Position numbers and translations under genes: made by a program
In this document: piece by piece, positions 38,621 to 46,295 of the stretch
Numbering within the stretch: position 1 is the stretch's first letter
Layout of the letters: every line of letters begins with the position of its first letter
The notes under the pieces: generated by a model
What the model was told of the DNA's origin: nothing
Databases searched by the model: none
Seen by the model: only the letters and a program-made list of their open reading frames with translations
Source of the DNA: Chrysogorgia sp. JL179-B06
Lineage: Eukaryota; Cnidaria; Anthozoa; Scleralcyonacea; Chrysogorgiidae
Direction of reading: 5' to 3'
Length of the DNA: 64,000 nucleotides
Assembly (NCBI GenBank): GCA_035772405.1
Contig: JAYKKM010000145.1
Location: forward strand, 796,001-860,000

Positions 38621-38887
38621 TTATACAAATGGCGCAGTATTTATGTTGTTCTCTTTAAATTTCACCAACTTTCCAATATTCAACGTTTGATCAAAACGTG
38701 TGTAGGTATATAGTAACTTTTCATACTCCTTTTCACTCTCACAATGAAATACTACTTTATAAAATTGAACACTATCTTCAGGTTGGAATATCGTAACTTT
38801 ATCACATCTTATTAACCTTACATTTCCCAAACTTTTTACTACATCTTTAGGGGTACAGAACAACATATGATTGTCTTGTTTATTCAT
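38621..38887 (-). CDS. Right-arm paralogous family member (88 residues)
   Basis: Clear member: CTPKDVVKSLGNV, LIRCDKVTIF, FYKVVFHCE, LLYTYTRFDQTLNIGKLVKF. Overlaps the stop of the upstream member by 8 bases, consistent with tandem duplication and cotranscription. Confidence 0.7.
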   Translation of the reverse strand: MNKQDNHMLFCTPKDVVKSLGNVRLIRCDKVTIFQPEDSVQFYKVVFHCESEKEYEKLLYTYTRFDQTLNIGKLVKFKENNINTAPFV

Positions 38888-39140
38888 TTATCTTAAAAAC
38901 TTCGCACGTAAAATCAATGAGCTCTCCAATTTTATCTGAATGATCGTCTTGCAAATAAGAATATATATACTTTTCACCATCCTTCATATCAGCTTTTAAT
39001 AATATTTTATAAAAGACGGGTTTACCCTCCTCATAATGTAGAAGTGGAACTTTTGTACACTCTAGTAAAACCGCTTTAACATTTTTCATTTTTTTTACAA
39101 GATATTGAGGTGGACAGAGCAGAGGTGTGTTAGAAGACAT
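38880..39140 (-). CDS. Right-arm paralogous family member (86 residues)
   Basis: Clear member: CPPQYLVKKMKNV, VLLECTKVPLL, FYKILLKAD, KYIYSYLQDDHSDKIGELIDF. It heads a run of minus-strand genes behind a TATAAATAG box (39195-39203). Confidence 0.7.
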   Translation of the reverse strand: MSSNTPLLCPPQYLVKKMKNVKAVLLECTKVPLLHYEEGKPVFYKILLKADMKDGEKYIYSYLQDDHSDKIGELIDFTCEVFKINE

Positions 39141-39194
39141 TCTTCACTGTAGGCAACCAGAAGTAGAACTGATTTCAAACAATAAAAACAGCTT

Positions 39195-39203
39195 CTATTT
39201 ATA
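39195..39203 (-). promoter_or_regulatory. TATA box of a right-arm gene run
   Basis: TATAAATAG on the minus strand, 55 bases before the ATG at 39140. Confidence 0.55.
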
Positions 39204-39241
39204 AACATCCTTATTGAATAGCGATTTTGTGAAACCATCCA

Positions 39242-39451
39242 TCATTCCTCGCGAATAATTTTTACTCCCCCACCAACCAGTGCTTTTCCCATTGCTATCC
39301 CGGGTTTTAAGATCCAATTAAAGAATCCTCCTTTTTGTTTTGTTTTTATTTTCCTACCCCTCCTTCGTATTTGTTTTCTTTTTCTACGCCCAGCCCCTAT
39401 TTGAAACCTATTCCTAGTGGGTAAATACAAACCACCTTTTTGTCTAACCAT
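39242..39451 (-). CDS. Small basic virion protein with two QKGG sites
   Basis: A 69-residue protein: MVRQKGG at the start, a strongly basic middle (GAGRRKRKQIRRRGRKIKTKQKGG) and a hydrophobic Gly-rich end (FFNWILKPGIAMGKALVGGG). Cutting at both QKGG sites would release a basic peptide, much like the core peptide precursor of adenoviruses. TATATAAA lies at 39526-39533 on this strand. One of four genes of this design in the element. Confidence 0.7.
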   Translation of the reverse strand: MVRQKGGLYLPTRNRFQIGAGRRKRKQIRRRGRKIKTKQKGGFFNWILKPGIAMGKALVGGGVKIIREE

Positions 39452-39662
39452 TATAATTTTTTATAGGTGAAAAATAATTCCTACACAACAACGATCGGTT
39501 TTCATTTTTTGTTTCTCTAACAATGTTTATATAGGAAAAACCATTTTTTTTTTAAAAAAACATTTTTTATTTTATTTTTGTAGGAAAAAACAATACAATC
39601 GCTTCTTAACCCTCTATTTTTGTAAAAAATAAAAAACGAATTTTTGTTGTAATAAACATTTT

Positions 39663-39866
39663 TTATTCAATATTATATCTTTGTTTCCATCTTTTTATTC
39701 TATCGATACATTTACAGTTATACATCAATTTAGTAGTAATTCTTCTCGAGTAAATTCTTTTACAATATTCACAATAATGTTTGTTGACATTGCATTTTCT
39801 ACATGTATAATGCATTACAAAATGTTCCCAGTATTGAACATGCATACCACAGTACGAACAAAACAT
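39663..39866 (-). CDS. Zinc-ribbon-like small protein, copy 1
   Basis: A 67-residue protein with regularly placed Cys/His: CSYC at 3-6, CRKC at about 37-40, CEYC-type pair and CKC near the end. That makes four Cys pairs, enough for two zinc sites. The C-terminus is basic (RIKRWKQRYNIE). It is a tandem copy of the next gene, 225 bases away, about 75 percent alike by eye. Likely nucleic-acid or protein binding. Confidence 0.65.
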   Translation of the reverse strand: MFCSYCGMHVQYWEHFVMHYTCRKCNVNKHYCEYCKRIYSRRITTKLMYNCKCIDRIKRWKQRYNIE

Positions 39867-39887
39867 CTTGTATTAAGTATTAATTTT

Positions 39888-40091
39888 TTATTCAATATTA
39901 TATCTTTTTTTCCATCTTTTTATTCTATCACTACATTTACAGTCATACATCAATTTAGTAGTAAGTAATCTTGAGTAATATCTTTTACAAAATTCACAAT
40001 ATTGTCTGTTGACATAGCATTTTCTACATGTATAATACATTCCAAAATGTTCCCAGTGTTTAACACCCATACAACAGTACGAACAAAACAT
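39888..40091 (-). CDS. Zinc-ribbon-like small protein, copy 2
   Basis: Tandem paralogue of 39663-39866 with the same length, the same Cys spacing (CSYCC, CRKC, CEFC, CKC) and the same ending RIKRWKKRYNIE. Non-coding flanks (TTAGGTATTA / AAGTATTA) are also duplicated, so the unit is about 225 bp. Confidence 0.65.
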   Translation of the reverse strand: MFCSYCCMGVKHWEHFGMYYTCRKCYVNRQYCEFCKRYYSRLLTTKLMYDCKCSDRIKRWKKRYNIE

Positions 40092-40137
40092 CTTGTCTTA
40101 GGTATTATTTAACGTTTTTTTAAGATTGTTTTTGTAG

Positions 40138-40611
40138 TCAATTTTTTGTTACTTCTTCTTTCACAAGTCCCAAAACGGCTTTTTTAAGTTTGTTTTTTTG
40201 TCTCCACTCTCTTTTATATTTTGCCAATTTCAAAGATCTTTCGCGACCCCACATTTTCCCCAATTTTCCACGACGTTTTCCATATTGAATAAGTGTAGAG
40301 GGATCATAGGTTCGCCCCTTACGATGGTAGAAATCTTCAGGATAGGATCGAACAATATCACTACAGTAGGGTATTATATTACCCCAAATATCACCCCAAC
40401 CACCGGCGTTTGCTAATTTAAATATAACCACACCTTGAATATATCCATTACTTTCATTTCCAGTTTCACAACTGCATTCAAAAAACGAGATATTATCCGA
40501 TTTAATTTTACATGAAGGAGTACCAATTAATTTCGCTTCCTCAAACAATTTATTACCGATTTCTTCATTACGAGAAATAAACGACCAAGTCTTTCGTCGG
40601 GGCATGTACAT
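40138..40611 (-). CDS. Rep-like (degenerate HUH-type) protein, right paralogue
   Basis: I start at the ATG at 40611 (MYMPRRKTWSF), which aligns with the start of the left paralogue at 17736. It shares RKTWSF, FFECSC, GYIQGVVIFK and GRTYDPSTLIQYGKRR. The MPRRKTWSF start strongly resembles Rep motif I context, and GYIQG replaces the HxQG metal-binding motif, with the His lost. Basic C-terminus (YKREWRQKNKLKK). About 157 residues. A DNA-binding or regulatory role is inferred. Confidence 0.65.
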   Translation of the reverse strand: MYMPRRKTWSFISRNEEIGNKLFEEAKLIGTPSCKIKSDNISFFECSCETGNESNGYIQGVVIFKLANAGGWGDIWGNIIPYCSDIVRSYPEDFYHRKGRTYDPSTLIQYGKRRGKLGKMWGRERSLKLAKYKREWRQKNKLKKAVLGLVKEEVTKN

Positions 40612-40801
40612 CCTGAAGTAATACACAGTCCAAAATGATTTCACACACTCAGTTGATCCTTTTTTAATATCCTGATTTCACAAAAATTTATTTTTTTCCA
40701 ATTCCACATGAGCAATAAAATCTTAATTTGTACAAAAAAAGTATGTTCCAAATTCCATAAAAAAAATATGTGATCCATATGTGATCGTCATTTTTCACAA
40801 A

Positions 40802-41134
40802 TTAGGGATACATATAACAAGCAATTATACTTTTAACACCTTTTCCAATATGGCTCGATTGATCTATATGTGAATGAGTATATACATAGTGGCGACCAAG
40901 CACTGGTAAATCACATAGGAATAATAATTTATAAAATTGATACTTGGTAGGAGCATAATTAGGCCGTAGCAAAGGAACTTCTTCACAATTTACCAACACA
41001 ATTTCAACATGTTCTAAAACTGCAATAAAATCATCATTTGGACAATACAAAGCTTCATCTTGACACGGTATTCGTTTTCTTTTTGTAAAATATGTTTTAT
41101 TCTCCATAAATGTAAAAATATGATCCTTCATCAT
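40802..41134 (-). CDS. Right-arm paralogous family member (110 residues)
   Basis: Clear member with a longer N-terminus: CPNDDFIAVLEHV, IVLVNCEEVPLL, FYKLLFLCD, HYVYTHSHIDQSSHIGKGVKS. It is separated from the main cluster by the zinc-ribbon and Rep-like genes. An internal ATG at about 41107 (MENKTYF) is an alternative start. Confidence 0.65.
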   Translation of the reverse strand: MMKDHIFTFMENKTYFTKRKRIPCQDEALYCPNDDFIAVLEHVEIVLVNCEEVPLLRPNYAPTKYQFYKLLFLCDLPVLGRHYVYTHSHIDQSSHIGKGVKSIIACYMYP

Positions 41135-41181
41135 TTATCACAAATCCTTGTCTTTACACAACAATCAAAAATTTAACACTC

Positions 41182-41520
41182 TCAACGCTGCACTCGCATC
41201 ATAACTAAATCCACTATTACATTTCGTAATGTGCCCGTTGAATCAAAATATACTTGTTCGGCCAATTCAATCTCGGTATTTCTATCAATTACTGCAAGAA
41301 AATAATCTGAAGATACTTGCAGCTCCGTATTGAGATATGATTCTGGATTGAGATCTTTTACTATTAACGCTCGAAGATATGGACCAAAATGAAATGGGGC
41401 TTCCTCGGGCATATACATCACAGCATAAAACATAGAATTCGTGCACTCACGTGCTAAACAAGCAACATTAAATATTTTAAGCTGTAAAAGATTTATTACT
41501 TCATCCTCTGCTTCAGCCAT
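41182..41520 (-). CDS. Duplicated right-arm protein, copy 1 (112 residues)
   Basis: Paralogue of the next gene: LLQLKIFNVACLARECTNSMFYAV, FGPYLRALIVKDLNPESYLNTELQV, YFDSTGTLRNV are shared. Acidic. TATATAAG (41553-41560 on this strand) lies upstream, inside the end of the next copy. Unrecognised function. Confidence 0.6.
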   Translation of the reverse strand: MAEAEDEVINLLQLKIFNVACLARECTNSMFYAVMYMPEEAPFHFGPYLRALIVKDLNPESYLNTELQVSSDYFLAVIDRNTEIELAEQVYFDSTGTLRNVIVDLVMMRVQR

Positions 41521-41554
41521 GATTGTGATTGTAAACGCGATATAGTCGCTCTTC

Positions 41555-41878
41555 TTATATAATACTGAACACCCCAGTTATATTTCGTAATGTACCCGTT
41601 GAATCAAAATATACTTCTTCTTCCAAATTGATCTCGGTTTCTCGATTAATTATTGCAAGAAAATAATTTGAATATACTTCCAGCTCCGTATTGAGATATG
41701 AATCTGGATTGAGATCTTTTAATATTAACCCCCGAAGATAAACACCAAAATGAATAGGATACTCTTCCATATAATTCACAGCATAAAACTTAGAATCTTG
41801 GCAATCACGTGTTAAATGAGCATCCTTAAACATTTTAAGTTGTAAAAGATCTATTACTCTAACATTTGATTCAGCCAT
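41555..41878 (-). CDS. Duplicated right-arm protein, copy 2 (107 residues)
   Basis: Tandem paralogue of 41182-41520 with the same blocks (LLQLKMFKDAHLTRDCQDSKFYAV, LKDLNPDSYLNTELEV, YFDSTGTLRNI). The promoter sequence (CGATATAGTCGCTTCTT-like) is also repeated before each copy, so the duplication covered the whole transcription unit, about 360 bp. Confidence 0.6.
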   Translation of the reverse strand: MAESNVRVIDLLQLKMFKDAHLTRDCQDSKFYAVNYMEEYPIHFGVYLRGLILKDLNPDSYLNTELEVYSNYFLAIINRETEINLEEEVYFDSTGTLRNITGVFSII

Positions 41879-41931
41879 GATTCTGATGGTAAAACGATAT
41901 AATCGCTTCTTTAAATACTATTTGGTCACAT

Positions 41932-42246
41932 TTATTTTTTAATTTGAAAAATTATTCCATCATTAATCCACGGTATCCAATCTTTATTAAGATCTGTATC
42001 ATCAGGGTCATCTCGATGTTGGTACCAAACCTGCAACATATTCCTTTGTTTTTCAGCTGTACGTACAAACAAACGACCAATTTGTTTATTCGATTTTTTA
42101 AATCGAATTACTTCACAATAAATCTCATCAGCATTATTTTCTTCAAAATTAATGAAAGAAAGCGTTTTGAATAACACGTTAACATGTTCAGCTTTTATCA
42201 CATATAGATTCACACCATCCATTATTTTTATTATTGCTCCGGCCAT
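41932..42246 (-). CDS. Rightmost viral gene, unrecognised (104 residues)
   Basis: Lies 65 bases inside the right TIR, with TATATAAG at 42277-42284 on this strand. Beta-rich pattern (LYVIKAEHVNVLF, EIYCEVIRFKKSNKQIGRLFV) with Trp-rich ending (WYQHRDDP...WIPWINDG). It may be a very distant relative of the right-arm family; not certain. Confidence 0.6.
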   Translation of the reverse strand: MAGAIIKIMDGVNLYVIKAEHVNVLFKTLSFINFEENNADEIYCEVIRFKKSNKQIGRLFVRTAEKQRNMLQVWYQHRDDPDDTDLNKDWIPWINDGIIFQIKK

Positions 42247-42311
42247 TTCTTCTCTAAAAAATCATTTGTTGATGTTCTTATATAATGCTAACGTATCTGC
42301 TTCCGGAAACG

Positions 42312-43026
42312 CCTTTTCCCAAAACCCTTTACAAAAAAATAATACCCTATTTACTTCCGGTATATCAGTTTACACCTCATTGAAGCTCTGGTCGTCGTTG
42401 AGGTAACATCTCCGCCGCGCGCTCACTCATTTTTTCTTATTTTTTTTTTTAAAAATACTTTTTTACAATTCCTTTATTTTTATAAAATACAATTCAATGT
42501 TCTATTTATAAAAATATTTCAACCATTTTTATATATTTTTATTTTTTTATATTTTAACTTTTTTTTTTTCAAAATTCATGTTTTTTCCTATTTTTTTTTT
42601 AAAATACTATTACGACTAATTCACATATATCTTATTATATATTTTTTCAAATATATATTTTTCCACCATTCACACTTTTTTTTCCAAAATACATTTTTTT
42701 ACCTTCACTGCGTGTGGCGGCCATGTTTCCTTCCCGATGAACAAAGAACAACTATTTCAAACAACCACATTCATGTGTAAGGGATTGGCACTGGCTTCTT
42801 TACCGATGATGTGCAACTAAGTATTGATTTGAATTGACCATTCCCTCCTGAACTATTAGTTATTAACAGCCTCACAGCTTGACTCATTCTGGGGCACCAC
42901 CCTGGAAATAATGCGATACCCTTTTCTGTGATTGGTCAATTCAAATCAATACTCAATTCTCATTGGTTAAGAGCTAGTGCCAATCCCTTACACATGTATA
43001 TATATATATATATATACATGACTACT
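42312..43026 (-). repeat. Right terminal inverted repeat (715 bp)
   Basis: Inverted copy of 12541-13366 with one instead of two copies of the 110-bp unit. The outer end reads CATGACTACT. The same foldback arms are present (42772-42791 with 42977-42996). A few substitutions near the inner end (GACGCGTAAGC in the left, GAGGTGTAAAC in the right) show the two ends are no longer identical. Confidence 0.95.
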
Positions 43027-43029
43027 GAC

Positions 43030-43102
43030 TGCCCCAACCGGGAATCGAACCCTGGTCTCCGAATCAACGTTTCGGCGCTCTAACCTTTGAGCTAATGAGA
43101 CA
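43030..43102 (-). repeat. tRNA-like sequence (Asn-GUU-like), probably tRNA-derived repeat
   Basis: On the minus strand the 73 bases fit a cloverleaf: acceptor TGTCTCA / TGGGGCA, D arm GCTC...GAGC, and anticodon stem CCGAA / TTCGG with loop ACGTTGA (anticodon GTT). The T stem has an extra A (CCAGGG against CCCGG) and position 33 is C instead of U, so it is unlikely to work as a tRNA. A truncated copy lies at about 43403-43430. The viral insertion point is at its 3' side. Confidence 0.55.
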
Positions 43103-43288
43103 CGGTCAGAACAGTCAGTGATTTCTCCATATACATATTAAATTCGTCGCTTTCACTTAACACCAACAGGCAGACATCGCATCTAACCATAATGTGGAGA
43201 AAGGCCTCTCGAGCGCACTTCCCAAAGTAGCGAAGCGATACACAACTTCTTGTATACAGAGGGCTTTAATAATAACATTGGTCTTACT
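43103..43288. other. Non-coding stretch between tRNA-like repeats
   Basis: No ORF. It leads into a Penelope-type hammerhead motif, so it probably belongs to a terminal repeat of such an element. Confidence 0.35.
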
Positions 43289-43315
43289 CTGATGAAGGGC
43301 TCCGCTCGAAACGTC
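43289..43315 (+). ncRNA. Hammerhead ribozyme motif, Penelope-type
   Basis: CTGATGA (43289-43295), a short stem AGGGCTCCGCTC and CGAAACGTC follow in the order and spacing of the hammerhead core (CUGAUGA, stem II, GAAA, cleavage GUC). Such motifs are known in terminal repeats of Penelope-like elements; a Penelope fragment lies downstream (43965-44980). Confidence 0.55.
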
Positions 43316-43402
43316 AGTATCTCGTCACTAAATTCTTGGCAGTTTACCACCTTTTCACTTTGCTTAATAATAATTAATTGATATATATATATATATAATT
43401 GA

Positions 43403-43468
43403 TTCCAGGGTTCGATTCCCGGTTGGGGCAGTCACTTTTTCCATATATGTATTTGACATATATATATA
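43403..43468 (-). repeat. Uninterrupted copy of the viral insertion site
   Basis: The reverse complement contains GTCAAATACATATATGG, then AAAAAGTGACTG, then CCCCAACCGGGAATCGAACC. It joins the left flank of the virus (12512-12540) to its right flank (from 43027) without the virus. This is a paralogous repeat, not the other allele. Confidence 0.8.
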
Positions 43469-43548
43469 TATATATAATATACCCAGAATCTTATCCCGGC
43501 ATTACCACCACTATATATACAGAACTCGTGACTAGGCTCTCGGCAACG

Positions 43549-43711
43549 GCTTCCGTAGCTCAGTGGTCAGAGCACTGCACTAGCATCGCAAGGTCGCGGG
43601 TTCAATTCCAGCCGGAAGGCCTTGAAGTTGCATTTTTCGCAACTGGTCCCGGTTTGGTCTTAAAATGTATGTATTTCAACACTCGAAATTTTCCTTCACC
43701 ATAAATCCTTT
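43549..43711 (+). repeat. tRNA-Ala-like repeat, copy 1
   Basis: Starts with a tRNA-like 70 bases (CTTCCGTAGCTCAGTGG as A-box region, GGGTTCAATTCC as B-box), anticodon-loop AGC, followed by a non-tRNA tail ending in TTCCTTCACCA. The same unit occurs inverted at 62134-62284. Best read as a tRNA-derived SINE or conserved pseudo-tRNA repeat. Confidence 0.6.
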
Positions 43712-43755
43712 CAACATGTAGTTTGATCGAGTGAAATGCCAAATATTACCTATAT

Positions 43756-43937
<182 letters not shown>

Positions 43938-43964
43938 CCGAGTGAAAAATATGGTAGGATGTGC

Positions 43965-44980
43965 AAATCTTAAAATAACGATCAAGCAACGTGTATATCA
44001 GCCCACGTTTAAAAGATAAAGGAATGAAACTATCAAAATTAGTGAAAAGACCCGTAAATGTAGGCTTACGATATACGGAAGTGGAAAAGCCATCGGTACG
44101 ATCTATAGAGACATCTAAAAAGGGAAGAGTTTTGTTTACCTCTACCTCACTATAGTAAACTTGATATTACTATGACATGAATTCAGATAATCTAAGAACG
44201 GTTTAACCTGATTCTGGGAACGAAATACAATAAAACAATCATCAACATATCTACGATAAAACAAAAGGGTTTGAAATCAGGAGGACAGTTTTCCAACCAA
44301 CCACCTTCGTGAAAAGATAAAAAAATGTTAGCAAATAGCGGACCTAACGGAGAGCCCATAGCAACGCCATCGACTTGTTCATAAAGAACACCATTGAAAA
44401 GAAAATGACAATTCTTGACTGCAAAAGATAAAAGTTTCCTAAACTGAACATGTGAGAAACAAAGAAAGTGAGTCGAATTACGGAAAAGCTTATAAATAAT
44501 AATATCTATAGTTTCATCGAGTGGGACATTGGTGAAACGTGAAGAGGTATTGGTAAAATGTCAAAACTTGCCATGAAAATATTATTGGTGTCGAGATCAA
44601 GAGTACGCAACTCTTCGACAAACGAAAAGGTGTCAGAAACAGTAGCGTAAAAGAGAAACAAGATACTTAGCAAGACTATACAAATGGGTGTCTACGGCAG
44701 AAAGAATAGGTCTAAGTGGAACATTGGCTTTATGTATCTTAGGAAGTCCGTATAATATACCAGGTCGGGAGCCTGCAATAATCTTATCTCTTTTCAAACC
44801 GCGGAGAAAAGTACGGAGCATGTTCTCGCGACTAATGGTAAGTTTGACAGGGTCAGAATCTAGACGCTTGAACTTGATAGAATCTAGACGCTTGAAATAG
44901 ATAATACAAAACTTTAAACTCGAATTTATCAAACTACATACAAATGCTACATTCAATATTAGTAGTATAGACATCAAATT
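43965..44980 (-). pseudogene. Penelope-like RT fragment
   Basis: Minus-strand fragments include GSRPGILYGLPKIHKANVPL and RPILSAVDTHLYSLAKYL (about 44800-44680), the YGLPKIHK signature of Penelope-like RT, followed by decayed RT palm (DDCF..., about 44240). Frameshifts throughout. No GIY-YIG domain seen nearby. Confidence 0.75.
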
Positions 44981-45399
44981 TTCAGAATTTGATCATTGTA
45001 AATAGATCTCAAACGTAAACCTCAAAATTTTAATATAATATGGTAATTATATGTTTTAGAAATATATGTTTTTTTATCCGAATTTTGGCATTGTTACAAA
45101 CAAATTAAATTTTTGAAATAAATATATATAAATTTATATTTTTTTGAGGTTTACATGTTGGATATATGTATTGGCTTTACATTAAACCTGATTTTATATT
45201 TTTCTAATCTTTACTTCTCTTGCTATTCTGCCGGATCGTTTCTAGGTTACCATGGTAACAGCACATGAAATTAACTCATTTAGTATCAGCATATGATATC
45301 ATATGATATCCTAGGATTTTAATATTTTTGTCCAAGACCACCTTAATAGGAAATTGGTCGTTTGGGAATTCTTCAAAGTCCATTTCAGTTTGTCTCATT
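44981..45399. other. Non-coding, AT-rich
   Basis: No ORF. The word ATATGATATC is repeated twice at about 45289-45310. Nothing else supportable. Confidence 0.4.
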
Positions 45400-45940
45400 T
45401 TCAGTTTAAAGAGATACTCTAAATACAAATAAAGTTCATATGAAAGATCTTACTGAATTAAGCTATTTCAAAAGTTTCAGCATTCTTATCAATTTAGATA
45501 AGAAGATATGGCTAGTTGAAGTTGAAAATTTGAGGATTTTGACGCCATATTATTTTGTTTTGAAAATATGACGTCATCGAGTGCTTCTTTATCGGCAGTG
45601 GAGTTGTTTTGATGGCGATCATATAGTGATCGCTGTTGTGAGTGTTCTTTGGACGAAAATTAGTTGAAATAAACTATTTAGTTCCTCGTGCAAGAAAGTA
45701 GAGGAGCTTCTTAGGCATAATACGAGATAGAACGAATCACTCAGTGACATTATATTTGAGAAACAAATATGGCGTCGAAATTGGACAAACTCTCCAACTT
45801 CAACTAGTCATATCTTCTTAACTTAATTGATAGGAATGGTGAAACTTTTGAAATAAATTAAAGTCAGTAAGATCTTTCATATGAACTGCATTTGTATTTT
45901 GACTGGAATATCCATTTAAAACTAGAATCTGCCATCAAAG
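45400..45940. mobile_element. Foldback/MITE element with about 140-bp arms
   Basis: The stretch from about 45405 to 45545 (GTTCATATGAAAGATCTTAC, AAAAGTTTCA, TATGGCTAGTTGAAGTT) is matched in inverse orientation at about 45785-45930. Non-coding middle of about 240 bases. Confidence 0.7.
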
Positions 45941-46263
45941 CTAATCACAATTTCAATATCTGGAAGAAATCAGTTGTATTATATACATTGTAAAATACTA
46001 GAAGATTTGTCAAAATAATGCTACATGTACTTTGAATAATAAATCCACGAATTACTTGAAGTTAAAAATAGGCTTTGATGACAACTACATGAATAGCATT
46101 TTGTAAACCACCAACCAAATACAGTGCTCGAATATACACGAGATCCAAATGAAGTAGTGACTGGGGTAAATAGTGGAGGGAAGAAGAATATAAATGAAAG
46201 TTCTTAAAAGAACTGGATATAATATCGAAAAATACTGAAGTAAGAGTACTACGTATATTCATG

Positions 46264-46295
46264 GTGACGTTTCGGACGATGTGTCCTTCTTCAGG
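46264..46295 (-). ncRNA. Degenerate hammerhead-like motif
   Basis: On the minus strand: CTGAAGAAGG, stem, CCGAAACGTCAC. Same design as the Penelope motifs at 2701 and 43289, with A in place of the core T, so probably inactive. Confidence 0.4.

Larger units (their letters stand above)
12541..43026. mobile_element. Integrated Polinton/Maverick (adintovirus-like) provirus
   Basis: The element runs from AGTAGTCATG to CATGACTACT, with long terminal inverted repeats and a GACTG duplication on each side (12536-12540 and 43027-43031). Inside are family B polymerase, rve-type integrase, packaging ATPase, adenain-type protease, and major and minor capsid genes, which together define Polintons and adintoviruses. 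The flanks join into a repeat that also exists uninterrupted at about 43403-43468, giving an in-window empty site. Sequence inside is markedly more AT-rich than outside. MCP, integrase, ATPase and protease are intact; polymerase and minor capsid genes carry frameshifts, so this copy is probably no longer able to produce virus as it stands. Confidence 0.95.
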
